This document shows, one piece after another, positions 10,930 through 21,871 of a DNA stretch of 64,000 nucleotides. Location: assembly GCF_009905375.1 (NCBI RefSeq), contig NC_133650.1, positions 172,750,518-172,814,517 of the forward strand, read 5' to 3'. Origin of the DNA: Apium graveolens (taxonomy: Eukaryota; Streptophyta; Magnoliopsida; Apiales; Apiaceae). Under the pieces are notes generated by a model that ran no database searches, was not told the DNA's origin, and worked only from the letters and a program-made list of their open reading frames with translations. The stretch's first letter is position 1; every line of letters starts with the position of its first letter. Position numbers and translations under genes: made by a program.

Positions 10930-12326
10930 TTGGCATGTTACGTGTTATATGTGACCTGTTGTTTGACTATCAATCTATATGTTCGGTGTTTACTTGTTTA
11001 TAGCGTAACTTTCAATCTGTTAATCGGATTTGGGTAAAACGAAGGGTAGATATAAGTGTATATCGAATAGAATCGTATGAGTTGAGTAATGATAGATGTT
11101 TATGATATGTGAGCAGAAGAGGCAAGGTGTAGGAAAGAGAAACAGATAGCCGAGGAGTTAGACGGTTTTCATTGGAAGTTAGTGAAATATAGCAAGCGAG
11201 TACCAGGCAAGTGTTCTGAACTTTCTCGAGATATATTGTTGATGATTGATAATCCTATTCTATATTGCAAGTGCTTTAAGCACTGAACCCTAAACCTTGA
11301 TTCCAGTTGTTGATCTTTGAGCCGTAAACCTTATTCTTTCTGAACCATTGATTATTGCATACCCGAATACGAACCATAGATATACGATACTACTCCACAA
11401 ATACATGCAAACTAAATACCAAACACTGAATGAAATTGCTTACATATTCAAACCATTGTACCTTATGCTTTGAAAGACCAAATCCTTGTAACTTTGAAAT
11501 GTTGATTTCTTTGTTATCCAATTCTTTCATTACCTAACAGCCATTCTTTGAAATTTACATATTGATCCTTTGTAAATATTGCAACCATTTCACTATTGAA
11601 TATCCAATGTTGCTTATGATTTTGTTTATTGCTTTACATTATTTATTCTGTTATTATGTTAGAATTGGATTGTTTTATAAAATTGTGGACCAGATTCGTG
11701 GTCAGACCATATTAGTGGTCAAGTTAGGCCAATGTGTGCCTTGAATCCAGTAATTAGAGCAGAGCTGTGTGCCTTGCTCGGGGTTAGCGCGTGACTGATT
11801 AGCAGCCTAACCTTGGTTTTTAAAATAAAAATATAATATCCAATTCCAAATCTTTATTCATTGTTCACTTGATATCATAATCCTTTTCATTTGATGATCA
11901 TTATTCTCAGTCTTGTCATTTTGAATTGCTGAGCTAGTTAGCTCATTTGTGCGATGTTGTTTATGTTCCTTTCCAGTTAAGAAGGAACCAGTCGGTAGCC
12001 AGGATCCCCAATCCAGTGCGAGAGCTAGGGGTCCAGGTTGATCGAGTTAAGCTAGCAGACATATTTTGAGATAGCTTAAGTTTGTAAAAGTTTGTAGTAA
12101 TGTTTAATATTCAGTTCTGAGTTTGAATAGTTGGGATTTGGACGTTTGTAATATAAAGTGTGTGTGTGTGGCTTGTGTACATACTTTAACCTATTGCGGT
12201 CTGTGGTAGTTGGTAAGTAAGGTCACTGTATATTATTATTGTCTTTATTATTATTATAAGCAGGTTATAAATAAGGTGTGTCTGTGTGGACCCCAAACTA
12301 CTGACCCGAGTTTGGAGGGTGCTACA
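10930..12326 (+). repeat. Chromovirus G1 5' LTR, left edge unresolved
   Basis: The right end is clear: a GACCCGAGTTTGGAGGGTGCTACA terminus-like stretch ends at 12326, four bases before a PBS. The left edge is my estimate only. A GCTGAGCTAGTTAGCTCATTTGTG stretch near 11930 resembles the conserved region late in Tekay-type LTRs. No comparison with the 3' LTR is possible because only 69 bp of that survive (26533-26601). Confidence 0.6.
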
Positions 12327-12330
12327 GGTT

Positions 12331-12342
12331 TGGTATCAGAGC
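12331..12342 (+). other. G1 primer binding site (tRNA-Met)
   Basis: TGGTATCAGAGC lies four bases after the LTR end. It is the usual plant chromovirus PBS. Confidence 0.93.
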
Positions 12343-12525
12343 TACAGGTTATAAGTCACTGACACAAGCCTAGGTTGACGGGAATGGGTAGAGGGTTAGG
12401 ATTAGAAGTAAGGAAATAGAAAGATAGAACATCGAGAGGTTGAGTGCTACGGTATAACAGGTATTAGAATAATTCGCGTCATGGTTCGAGATTCTTATAC
12501 TGCGATATGATTTCAAATAGCAGCG

Positions 12526-12900
12526 ATGGCCGACTCTTTCATCTCAGTACCAGCTGATCACTCAGAGCCCTCAGTTGGAGGACCATCTTCAGATCCACGT
12601 CATGTTGTTCCACCGGTGTTGGCTATTTTACCTCCACCTATGTTACAGCCCGTACCACTGCAGGCTGTTCCACCCTCAGGCATGAGACCACCTATCAGAG
12701 GACCTCCACCATCTGATTCAGATTCCACTGGGCATTCAGTTGCGGGTGCCCCATTCCAGTCTATATTGCATCCTGTTCCTTATTACCGGTATGAGGCTCT
12801 TTTATTGGAGCGTGATTCCTTGTTGGCACAGATCCGAGAGCTGCAGCATATTATCAGGACTACAGATGTTGATCATGGTGTAAGGGAGCTTCGAGAGGAG
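12526..12900 (+). pseudogene. G1 extra ORF ahead of gag, first part (split by element B)
   Basis: The ATG at 12526 opens a frame of 125 codons: N-terminus MADSFISV, then a Pro-rich stretch (residues ~12-60), PYYRYEALLLERDSLLAQ and a short helical, coiled-coil-like segment ending in ELREE. Element B starts at the next base, so its apparent stop at 12901 is an artefact. The same frame continues at 21266 beyond the duplicated AGGAG. It lies between PBS and gag (gag ATG at 21872), a position where standard chromoviruses have only leader. I do not recognise a catalytic domain. Its role is unknown; the Pro-rich plus coiled-coil design suggests a protein-binding accessory product. Confidence 0.7.
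12896..12900. repeat. Left target site duplication of element B (AGGAG)
   Basis: AGGAG precedes the B terminus and is repeated at 21261-21265. The extra ORF of G1 reads through in frame once one copy is removed. Confidence 0.95.
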
Positions 12901-14606
12901 TAAAGGATTTTTAGCACATAAACGCAGCGAAAACGTAAATTTAATCTTAAAAAAACCGAAACCCTCCGCAGGATCCATGTGAAAAATAATATTTAATTCG
13001 TAGTTCAATATGTTTACCTTAAGAAGCTTTACGTTAATGGAAAGATGGAGGTCTTTAATTGCGATCCAAGAACGATGAACGGAGATCCTTAGCAGCTGCT
13101 CCTCAAGTGTGAAGCAGTCCACCGGTATCCACCAAGAAAACGATGTAATGAAGGAGGAGGAGATGGAGAGAATTAGGGTTTTGTAAATCTTTTTGGTTGA
13201 GGCAAAAATAGGGTCTATAATAGTATATTTATAGGCAAACTTTTCAGCTGAAAATTTTCCCATAAAATATTATTATTATTAACCCTTTATTATTCTCACT
13301 AATAATTAAAACACCTTTTAATTATTAATCATTTTTCTAAACTCTTTAGAAATAATTCTCTCACTTGATTTAATTTCAAAAAATTAAATTCTTAATTAAT
13401 AATATTAAGAACCTTTTCTTAATTAATTTATAATCAATTAAATCTCATTTAATCAATTATTAAATTTTCCAATTAATTATTTATTTCATAAATAAATAAT
13501 TATCAGCCATTATTAATTAATTCCTCCACCATTAAATCATTCTTTTTTATAGTGTGACACTGTAGGTTCAATATTAAGCCGGTAGTAGAAATAAATAATA
13601 ATAAAACTATTTTATCATTATTTATATAAATTCTCTAATTCATTAAATATGATTAATTAATTAATCATATTTATTCTACATCGTGAGGGATACTTCTCAG
13701 TATATCGCGACTATCCGGATAATACGAATTCACTGCTTAGAATACCAAGAACCTATTCGGTGAGTAGTTACCGTACAATCAATTCCTTCTACCCTGCAAT
13801 GTCATGATTAAATACAAGGCATGGAACTTGTGTCAAACCTATCTTATTTAATCACTCGCTTTCCCATTCACTATGCTTAGTTTTATTTAATGTAAATTAG
13901 AAACTCCTTTCTAATTTCATTCACTCTGGCTAGAGATTCCTGAACTAACATAAGTGGATCAGCATTGAACATTCTATTCCTTCACTGGAAGGGGTAGATC
14001 CTTTATTGATCATACACTATCTTCGTGTACAAATTCCTATACCCAGTAGAGCCCTTATAATTGTCCCTTGAGACTAAGAACTAAACCAAAGCATAGTTCA
14101 GTGTACACAAGATGACTATGATGACCTCAAATCTAAGGATACTTGTACAACTATCACTATGTGAATAACTGCTGACACGTGAGTGAACTTCATTAGTTGT
14201 TCAGTTGTCTGAGTCATGTTCAGTGAACTTATTCTATAATAAGCACCTGCATACTAGCTATAGTGTCACCACACAAATGTCTATGTAAATAGACATCCTT
14301 CATAATGAAGCAAGCATAGTATGTACCGATCTTTGCGGATTATTAATTACCAGTTAGTAATCCTATGACCAGGAACTATTTAAGTTTAGAGTTATCATCT
14401 TTTAGGTCTCATTATTATGATCTCATCACAATCCATAAAAAGCTTTACTCTAAACTGTGGTATATCTTATTTAAACATTTAAATAGATAGAGCCCGCAAT
14501 AAAAACAAAACAAGCCTTTTATTAATATCAATGAAATCAAAACAGATTACATAAAAGTTATTCCTAAATCCTCATACATGATTGGACTTAGGACATATCT
14601 TTTTCA
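12901..14606 (-). repeat. Element B 3' LTR (1706 bp)
   Basis: Starts TAAAGGATTTTTAGC, where the canonical TG has become TA, and ends ATCTTTTTCA. It pairs with 19553-21260. A long minus-strand frame near its left end (12802-13263) is also seen in the other LTR but crosses the insertion junction, so I do not call it a gene. Confidence 0.93.
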
Positions 14607-14617
14607 ATCTCCCACTT
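14607..14617 (-). other. Element B polypurine tract
   Basis: Reverse complement AAGTGGGAGAT abuts the 3' LTR. Confidence 0.85.
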
Positions 14618-15888
14618 GTACTAAAGCCAATCACTCTGGTATCTAATACCCATCTTGTCTTTATGATGATCAAAGTGACTCTGAGAAAGTGGCTTTGTGA
14701 GTGGGTCTGCTACGTTGTTATGTGTGTCAACTCTCTCGACGTTGACATATCCTCTTTCAACAATCTCCCTAATCAAATGAAAGCGCCGCAGGACATGTTT
14801 GGAATTTCTATGAGACCTAGGTTCCTTGGCTTGTGCTATTGCTGCGTTGTTATCACAATACAACACAATAGGCTCTTCAACGCTAGGAACAACTCCCAAC
14901 TCAGAAACAAATTTCCTCATCCAAACGGCTTCTTTTGTAGCCTCACTTGCAGCTTTATATTCTGCTTCCGCTGTGGAGTCAGTCGTTGTAGACTGTTTGG
15001 AACTCTTCCAACTAATCGCACCACCATTCAGAGTAAACACGTACCCTGACGTGGATTTGCTATCACTTTCTGATTGAAAACTAGAGTCAGTATAACCCTC
15101 TATTTTCAACTCAGATTCACCACCAAAAACAAGAAAAATGTCCTGAGTCCTTCGCAAGTACTTAAGGATATTTTTCACTGCTTTCCAGTGGTCTTCACTT
15201 GGATTGGACTGATATCTGCTCGTCACACTAATTGAATAAGCAACATCAGGCCTTGTACACAACATCGCGTACATGATAGATCCTATTGCTGAAGCATAAG
15301 AAATCTTACTCATACGATCTCTTTCCCCAGGTGTCTTAGGAGACATTTTTCAGAAAGGGACACTCTATGGCTCATCGGTATGAGACTCTTTTGGAGTTTT
15401 CCATGCTAAACCTTTTAAGCATCTCTATAGATCTTCATATCGAGAATGTAGGATGCTTCTCCCAAGTCCTTCATGGTGAAGTTCTTTGATATCCATACTT
15501 TGACTGATTGTAGCATCGGTATATCATTTCCTATAAGTAGTATGTCATCCACATACAATACAAAAAATGTTACCGCGCTCCCACTAACCATCTTGTAGAC
15601 ACATGGTTCATCTATGTTTTTGATAAAACCAAACTCTTTAATTGTCTCATCAAAATGGATGTTCCATCTACGAGAAGTTTGCCTTAAACCATATATGGTT
15701 CGTAGCAGCTTACACACTAGGTGTTCATTTCTCTTGGAAAGAAAACCCTCTGGCTGTGTCATATACACTTCCTCCTCAAGTTCCCCATTGAGGAAGGCCG
15801 TTTTCACGTCAATTTTCCAGATCTCATAGTCGTAGTAAGCAGCAATCACAAGCAAAATTCGAATTGATTTTAACAGGGCTACAGGCAA
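14618..15888 (-). pseudogene. Element B: reverse transcriptase and RNase H
   Basis: In element sense, the frame at 15888-15415 holds the copia RT core: WKIDVKTAFLNGELEEEVYM, YGLRQTSRRWN and the active site YVDDILLIGN, then FTMKDLGEA. The frame at 15346-14621 continues with SYASAIGSIMYAM, RPDVAYSISV and a full copia RNase H: GYTDSSFQS, STAEAEYKAA, LYCDNNAAI and NSKHVLRRFHLIRE. About 70 bases between them are out of frame, so the polyprotein is broken. Catalytic residues of RT (YVDD) and the RNase H D-E-D positions look intact. The lineage is probably in the Tork/TAR group, but I am not sure. Confidence 0.85.
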
Positions 15889-17151
15889 AAAAGTTTAATC
15901 AAAGTCAATCCCTTGCCTTTGTTTGAATCCTTTTGCCACGAGCTCGGCCTTATAGGTCTCCACCTGGCCATTTGCTCCAATCTTTCTTTTTTATACCCAT
16001 TTGCACCCAATAGGCTTAACACCTTCAGGCGCCTCAACCAGAGTCCTTACTTGGTTGGTATACATAAATTCCATTTCGGATTTCATGGCACTAGGCCATT
16101 TCTCTGAGTCAACACTACTCATAGCCTCATTATAGGTCACAGGGTTATCATCATCAATGATTGACAACTCATTGTCATTCTCAATAACAAGGCCATAATA
16201 CCACTCAGGTTGGCGAGACACTCTCCCTGTCCTGCATATGGGCTGTTCCACAGAAGGTTGTTCAGTCTGAACAGGTGTTTCCACTTGATCCGTAGTAGTT
16301 TGTGGTTCTTGAACTTCATCAAGTTCAATTTTGCTCCCTCTGTTTCCTTCAAGGATAAACTTCTTTTCCAAGAAGGTAGCATGTCAGGAGACAAACACCC
16401 GATGATCGGTGTAAAAGTAATACCCCAAAGTCTCTTTAGGATATCCCACAAAATTATATTTTACGGATCGAGATTCCAGTTTATCTAGGTCAACTTTCTT
16501 GACATAAGCTGGACATCCCCAAATCTTAATGTGTTTAAGACTCGATTTCCTTTCTTTCCATATCTCATATGGTGTTTGAGGAACATATTTGGAAGGCACC
16601 TTATTCAGTAAATATCCTGAGGTTTCCAATGCATAACCCCATAGGAATACTGGAAGATTCGCATAGCTCATTATGGACCGAACCATGTCTAACAAAGTTC
16701 GATTTCTCCTTTCAGATACCCCATTTAACTGTGGAGTATATGGAGGAGTCCAATGGGAGACTATACCATTTTCTTTGAGATAATCTAGAAACTCTTCATT
16801 CAAGTATTCACCACCTCGATCTGATCGAAGAGTTATAATATTGTGTTTGGTTTGTTTCTCCACTTCATGTTTATATTCTTTGAACTTTTCAAAGGCTTCA
16901 GACTTGTGTTTCATCAAATACACATATCTGAATCTAGATCTATCATCTATGAAAGTAATGAAGTACGAAAATCCACCCATGGCTTGCGTAGACATTGGTC
17001 CACATACATCTGTGTGTACCAATCCTAGCAAATCTGCAGCCCTCTCTCCATGTCCACTAAATGGAGATTTGGTCATTTTACCCAATAGACAAGACTCGCA
17101 TGTAGGATATGATTCAAAATCAAAGGGGTCAAGTAACCCTTCCTTATGCAA
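15889..17151 (-). pseudogene. Element B: integrase and linker to RT
   Basis: The frame from 17151 to 16384 carries the end of GAG-pre-integrase (CESCLLGKMTKSPF) and the integrase core with all three catalytic residues: D in VHTDVCGPM, D in RSDRGGEY and E in NGVSERRNR. Then come [11 protein letters not shown] and KIWGCPAYVKK. The linker frame 16371-15991 leads to the start of RT. A stop or shift separates the two near 16380, and another lies at ~15890-15990. It inserts element cDNA into the genome as part of Pol. Confidence 0.87.
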
Positions 17152-17220
17152 TGTCCGCAGTCTATTTTCACTAATATGACCTAGCCTACAGTGCCATAAA
17201 TAGGTCAGATTTTCATCATC

Positions 17221-17700
17221 TCATTTTCTTTTATTAGTTTGTTCAATCTGAAGTAAATCATGCTCTACGTCACATACATACAGACCATTATTTAAAATGT
17301 CACGTCCAAAAAGAACATTATCTCTAAGGATAGAACATTCATTATTCTTAATAATAAATGAAAAACCATCCACATCCAACATATGAATAGAAACAATATT
17401 CCTCACAATAGAGGGAACGTAATAACAATTATTCAAAATAATAGTCTTGCCCGTAGGCATATGTAAATTAAATGATCCTACAGATATGGCCGCAACCCTT
17501 GCTCCATTTCCCATACGTAGAATCACCTCATCTTCTTCAAGAGTCCTACTTCCCTTTAGTCCGTGCAACGAATTGCAAATATGAGAACCACAGGCGGTAT
17601 CTAATACCCAAGTAGAAATTTGACCTAGTGATATATTAACTTCGATCATGAACATGCCTGAATCAGAAGCGATAGTCTTACTACCCTTCTTCTTCTTCAA
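17221..17700 (-). pseudogene. Element B: aspartic protease and pre-integrase
   Basis: The 159-codon frame contains WVLDTACGSHIC, the copia aspartic protease active site (D-T-A/G-C-G-S-H), then VILRMGNGARV and NNCYYVPSIVRNIVS, typical of the segment before integrase. It is open from the zinc-knuckle region to about 17221, where a stop separates it from the integrase frame. Confidence 0.85.
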
Positions 17701-17829
17701 TTCTGTAAGGTAAACCTTGCAGTTCCTCTTTCAGTGCCCTAACTTGTTACAGTGAAAACAAACAGCTAAATTAGGACCAGTCAACTTGTGAGCATCTAGT
17801 ATGCTCCGGAGTGATTGTGCAGAAGACAT
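17701..17829 (-). pseudogene. Element B: mini-gag (start of gag fused to a zinc knuckle)
   Basis: From an ATG on 17829-17827 the frame reads the gag N-terminus (SLRSILDAHKLTGPN) and then, after two residues, the zinc knuckle CFHCNKLGH. The His is followed by a stop where element A has Trp, then KRNCK. Against A (5816-6490) about 0.67 kb of capsid sequence is deleted and the join keeps the frame. Such a protein cannot build particles; element B would need Gag from elsewhere. Confidence 0.85.
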
Positions 17830-18007
17830 GACAAATATAGTAAATCTGTAAATGATAAACACATAACACTTGGCAAATATTCAATTTCATTTCAAAACAC
17901 TATATGAATCGGGTCTTTATTCATAAGTGTCTCCCACTAGTTTATCTAATTTTTTTCAACCCCCTAAGTGAAAATTAAGCATTCATAATGCTAGTGGGAA
18001 TAGGGAT

Positions 18008-18346
18008 CCTACATTCCATCACACAACCTCGGCTGTGGCACGAAACGTCATGTGATGTTCAATAGGCAGACAACTCTTGTCAATTACATCTTATGTTATT
18101 CCCTAATATAAGTTTAGCCTCTTGAATAATTGAGTCACGGCTGTGGCACGACAAACTCAATATTCTAAGTCAAGTCTAACCTAACATTTCGTACAATTGA
18201 ATCAGTCTCCAACGGCCCACGGCTGTAGCACGTACCGACCTTTAGATTCTAATTCAATGTACACATCTCTATGTAATAGACAAGTATTTCTTATTTCAAA
18301 ATCAAAGCCCTCGGCTGTAGCACGAAACGACAATGATTTAAAAATA
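18008..18346 (-). other. Four-stem-loop array in the leader of element B
   Basis: The motif GGCTGTRGCACG occurs at 18031, 18139, 18221 and 18313, with spacing 108, 82 and 92 bases (108, 81 and 92 in A). Stem 1 is CATCACA (18017-18023) with TGTGATG (18051-18057): compared with A, T became C in one arm and A became G in the other, so pairing is kept. Stem 2 is unchanged. Stem 3 keeps GTACA-TTGAAT/ATTCAA-TGTAC (18191-18202 and 18252-18262), differing only in the bulged base. Stem 4 pairs about 19 of 23 positions without gaps. Confidence 0.75.
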
Positions 18347-19539
18347 AGAACCACTTTCTACCATGTTGGAAGGCTATGACCGACACAAGCCCGTTGTGTC
18401 ATTGGCCAATTACTACTTGATATTATTTAATTTTAGAGGGATTATATTACGTTATAATCATAATCATATTATAAAGAGATTCTTCCTTTTAAATTAAATA
18501 TTTTAAATCAATAATCGATAATCAGATGATTCCCAGATCGGGTGGAGCATTGTCAAGAGGCGTCACTTAATAACCCTTTCTTATAGATAGAATTCTGTTG
18601 TTGACAGAATCATCCTTTCTCTCAATATTGAAAATTTATATTCAACTACGTGTTTCATAAACACAAGAATCTCATGATCGTATTCATAATATTTATTGTT
18701 AAGGCAAGAAACGATTCCTATTCTAGATTTTCTAGAGCACGCCTTATATTGATTTAAGTTCACCTAAATCTATCATCGCATCGTAAACATATGCATATAT
18801 CTTATATATAAAATTAAATAAACAAGTAAATGTAAAGTGCACTAAATTAAATGTGTTTGGTTATGGCCTCGTCCTATGTGATCTTTATCAAGCTCATGAT
18901 AAAGATCAAGGTCAATCTAATATGGTGATGGAAATAAATACAACTACTTATTATATAAGTCTTCTTCTTCTTCTTCTTTGTATCACCTCCATTGGATAGC
19001 CTTCTTGAGTCTTCAATTACATTACACTAAGGTCGAAAGGCCATAACCATCCACCATGCTCATACAACACATAAAAGCATGTTAAAACACATAATCTGAT
19101 CTTAACATATCATATTATCCATGATCTAATCATAAAAAGAAAATATGACAAAAATCAGAAAAATCAGAATCAAATAAGAAAAATAAGAATCACTGTTTAT
19201 GGGCAGTAAACGACGTCAAACGCGTTTACCTATGGAATAGGGTATTCGTTTGCGTAAATTGGACACCAGACCCAGATTTCAGCAAATTTACAGCAGCCAA
19301 TTCAGAATCCGTATCTAATATGATTCTCATAATTAGAACAAACATAAATCATGTATATATCAGTATATATACAGATTACATAATCATCTTATGATTATAC
19401 AACTCACATGAATATCATATATTCAAAATCATACATATATAAGCATATTATATCAACATCAAATCATGGCGAATCACGTACATGCTCATATATCGAAAAC
19501 AGTTAAACACATAAACGAATTAAAAACTTTTCGCAAGTA
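18347..19539 (-). other. Element B leader, variable part
   Basis: Up to about 18780 it aligns with element A. 18800-19100 differs from A and contains a (CTT)n run at 18960-18979. At 19206-19260 lies a degenerate form of the palindrome units seen in A (GTAAACG at 19206 pairing with CGTTTAC ending at 19229). No gene is seen. Confidence 0.55.
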
Positions 19540-19551
19540 GCTCTGATGCCA
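19540..19551 (-). other. Element B primer binding site
   Basis: GCTCTGATGCCA on the plus strand, i.e. TGGCATCAGAGC in element sense, one base from the 5' LTR. It has one change from the initiator-Met PBS of element A (TGGTATCAGAGC). Confidence 0.9.
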
Positions 19552-19552
19552 T

Positions 19553-21260
19553 TGAAGGGTTTTTAGCACATAAACGCAGCGAAAACGTAAATTTAATCTT
19601 AAAAAAAACCAAAACCCTTCGCAGGATCCATGCGAAAAATAATATTTAATTCGTAGTTCAGTATGTTTACCTTAAGAAGCTTTACGTTAATGGAAAGATG
19701 GGGGTCTTTAATAGCGATCGAAGAACGATGAACGGAGATCCTTAGCAGCTGCTCCTCAAGTGTGAAGCACTCCACCGGTATCCACCAAGAAAACGATGTA
19801 ATGAAGGAGGAGGAGATGGAGAGAATTAGGGTTTTGTAAATCTTTTTGGTTGAGGCAAAAATAGGGTCTATAATAGTATATTTATAGGCAAAATTTTCAG
19901 CTGAAAATTTTCCCATAAAATATTATTATTATTAACCCTTTATTATTCTCACTAATAATTAAAACATCTTTTAATTATTAATTCTTTTTTCTAAACTCTT
20001 TAGAAATAATTCTCTCACTTGATTTAATTTCCAAAAATTAAATTCTTAATTAATAATATTAAGAACCTTTTCTTAATTAATTTATAATCAATTAAATCTC
20101 ATTTAATCAATTATTAAATTTTCCAATTAATTATTTATTTCATAAATAAATAATTATCAGCCATTATTAATTAATTCCTCCACCATTAAATCATTCTCTT
20201 TTATGGTGTGACCCTGTAGGTTCAATATTAAGCCGGTAGCAGAAATAAATAATAATAAAACTATTTTATCATTATTTATATAAATTCTCTAATTCATTGA
20301 ATATGATTAATTAATTAATCATATTTATTCTACATTGTGAAGGATACTTCTCAGTATATCGCGATTATCCGGATAATACGAATTCACTGCTTAGAATACC
20401 AAGAACCTATTCAGTGAGTAGTTACCGTACAATCAATTCCTTCTACCCTGCAATGTCACGATTAAATACAAGGCATGGAACTTGTGTCAAGCCTATCTTA
20501 TTTAATCACTTGCTTTCCCATTCACTATGCTTAGTTCTATTTAATGTAAATTAGAAACTCCTTTCTAATTTCATTCACTCTGGCCAGAGATTCCTGAACT
20601 AGCATAAGTGGATTAGCATTGAACATTCTCTTCCTTCACTGGAAGGGGTAGATCCTTTATTGATCATACACTATCTTCGTGTACAAATTCCTATACCCAG
20701 TAGAGCCCTTATAATTGTCCCTTGAGATTAAGAACTAAACCAAAGCATATTTCAGTGTACACAAGATGACTATGATGACCTCAAGTCTAAGGATACTTGT
20801 ACAACTATCACTATGTGAATAACTGCTGACACGTGAGTGAACTCCATCAGCTGTTCAGCTATGTGAGTCATGTTCAGTGAACTTATTCTATAATAAGCAC
20901 CTACATACTAGCTATAGTGTCACCACACAAATATCTATGAGAACAGACATCCTTCATAAGGAAGCAAGCATAGTATGTACCGATCTTTGCGGATTATTAA
21001 TTACCAGTTAATAATCTTACGACCAGGAACTATTTCAGTTTAGAGTTATCATCTTTTAGGTCTCATTATTATGATCTCATCACAATCCATAAAAAGCTTT
21101 ACTCTAAATTGTGGTATATCTTATTTAAACATTTAAATAGATAGAGCCCGCAATAAAAACAAAACAAGCCTTTTATTAATATCAATGAAATCAAAACAGA
21201 TTATATAAAAGTTATTCCTAAATCCTCATACATAATTAGACTTAGGACATATCTCTTTCA
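19553..21260 (-). repeat. Element B 5' LTR (1708 bp)
   Basis: Starts TGAAGGGTTTTTAGC and ends ATCTCTTTCA; pairs with 12901-14606. Followed directly by the AGGAG duplication. Confidence 0.93.
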
Positions 21261-21265
21261 AGGAG
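21261..21265. repeat. Right target site duplication of element B (AGGAG)
   Basis: Matches 12896-12900. Confidence 0.95.
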
Positions 21266-21409
21266 ATCCCTGTGACATGCAGGATTCTTGAGGCTAGGCT
21301 ACGTGGAGCTACATTACCTGGTTGAGGCCCTGATGCACTTATGGGATGGGCTAGTGAGGTGATGGAAGACTTTGAGAGGTTGGGAGGACCAGAGTTTCCT
21401 TGGAGTTAG
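21266..21409 (+). pseudogene. G1 extra ORF, second part
   Basis: The frame interrupted at 12900 resumes here: IPVTCRILEARLRGATLPG, then TGA at 21323-21325, then GPDALMGWASEVMEDFERL to a TAG at 21407-21409. The residues after the TGA look like normal protein, so the TGA is probably a recent mutation and the original product ran to about 172 residues. The continuity across element B confirms that the ORF was real coding sequence before the insertion. Confidence 0.65.
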
Positions 21410-21871
21410 ATCTAGAGATGGAGATGTTGAGCAGTGCTGTTGTGGTTGTTTAGTATGTACAGTAGTGTGTAGTATGTATCAGTAGACTTTTGGGTTGTAT
21501 TTATAGACTAGATCTACTGACTAGTGAGTAGGTTTGTTGTACCCTTTTTGCTTTTACTTCTGAAGCATCTTTACGCTTGTATTACCTAAAACTTTTGATC
21601 TATATATATCAATACCTTTTCCTTTCCAGCATTGTCATTTACATTACTGCACCTATTTTACTTTACTTTATTTATTGCACCAGTTATACCTCATGTGATA
21701 CCATATAACCTGTTCCCTTAACTGTTTATATTCTGTAAAGAAGCATGCAATTTACTTGGTCCAACTGTTACAACTATTTTCAAAAAGAGATATTTTTGTT
21801 TTACATAACTTTTCTTTTATGCAAAGGATTTGATTTAAAAGCTAAATAAATTGTTTGATTCTTCACAAAAA
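21410..21871 (+). other. G1 spacer between the extra ORF and gag
   Basis: AT-rich, non-coding, about 460 bp. No splice or promoter signal stands out. Confidence 0.55.

Larger units (their letters stand above)
12901..21260 (-). mobile_element. Ty1/copia element B, gag-deleted, inserted in G1
   Basis: LTRs are 12901-14606 and 19553-21260, PBS at 19540-19551, PPT at 14607-14617, TSD AGGAG. It is the same family as element A (the LTR backbone and leader align), on the minus strand. Protease, integrase, RT and RNase H are recognisable with a few stops and shifts. The gag body is missing: the first gag codons run straight into a zinc knuckle. The LTR pair shows about 11 differences in the first 220 bp by eye, more than element A. 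Confidence 0.92.

Noticed and set aside
12331..12342. TGGTATCAGAGC as part of a tRNA gene
   Set aside because: Only the 12-base complement of the tRNA 3' end is present, directly beside an LTR; it is a primer binding site.
12802..13263. 153-codon minus-strand frame at the left end of element B, with a similar frame at 19599-19916
   Set aside because: It crosses the junction between G1 and the B LTR, and its LTR part is duplicated simply because the two LTRs are copies. No known domain is recognisable.
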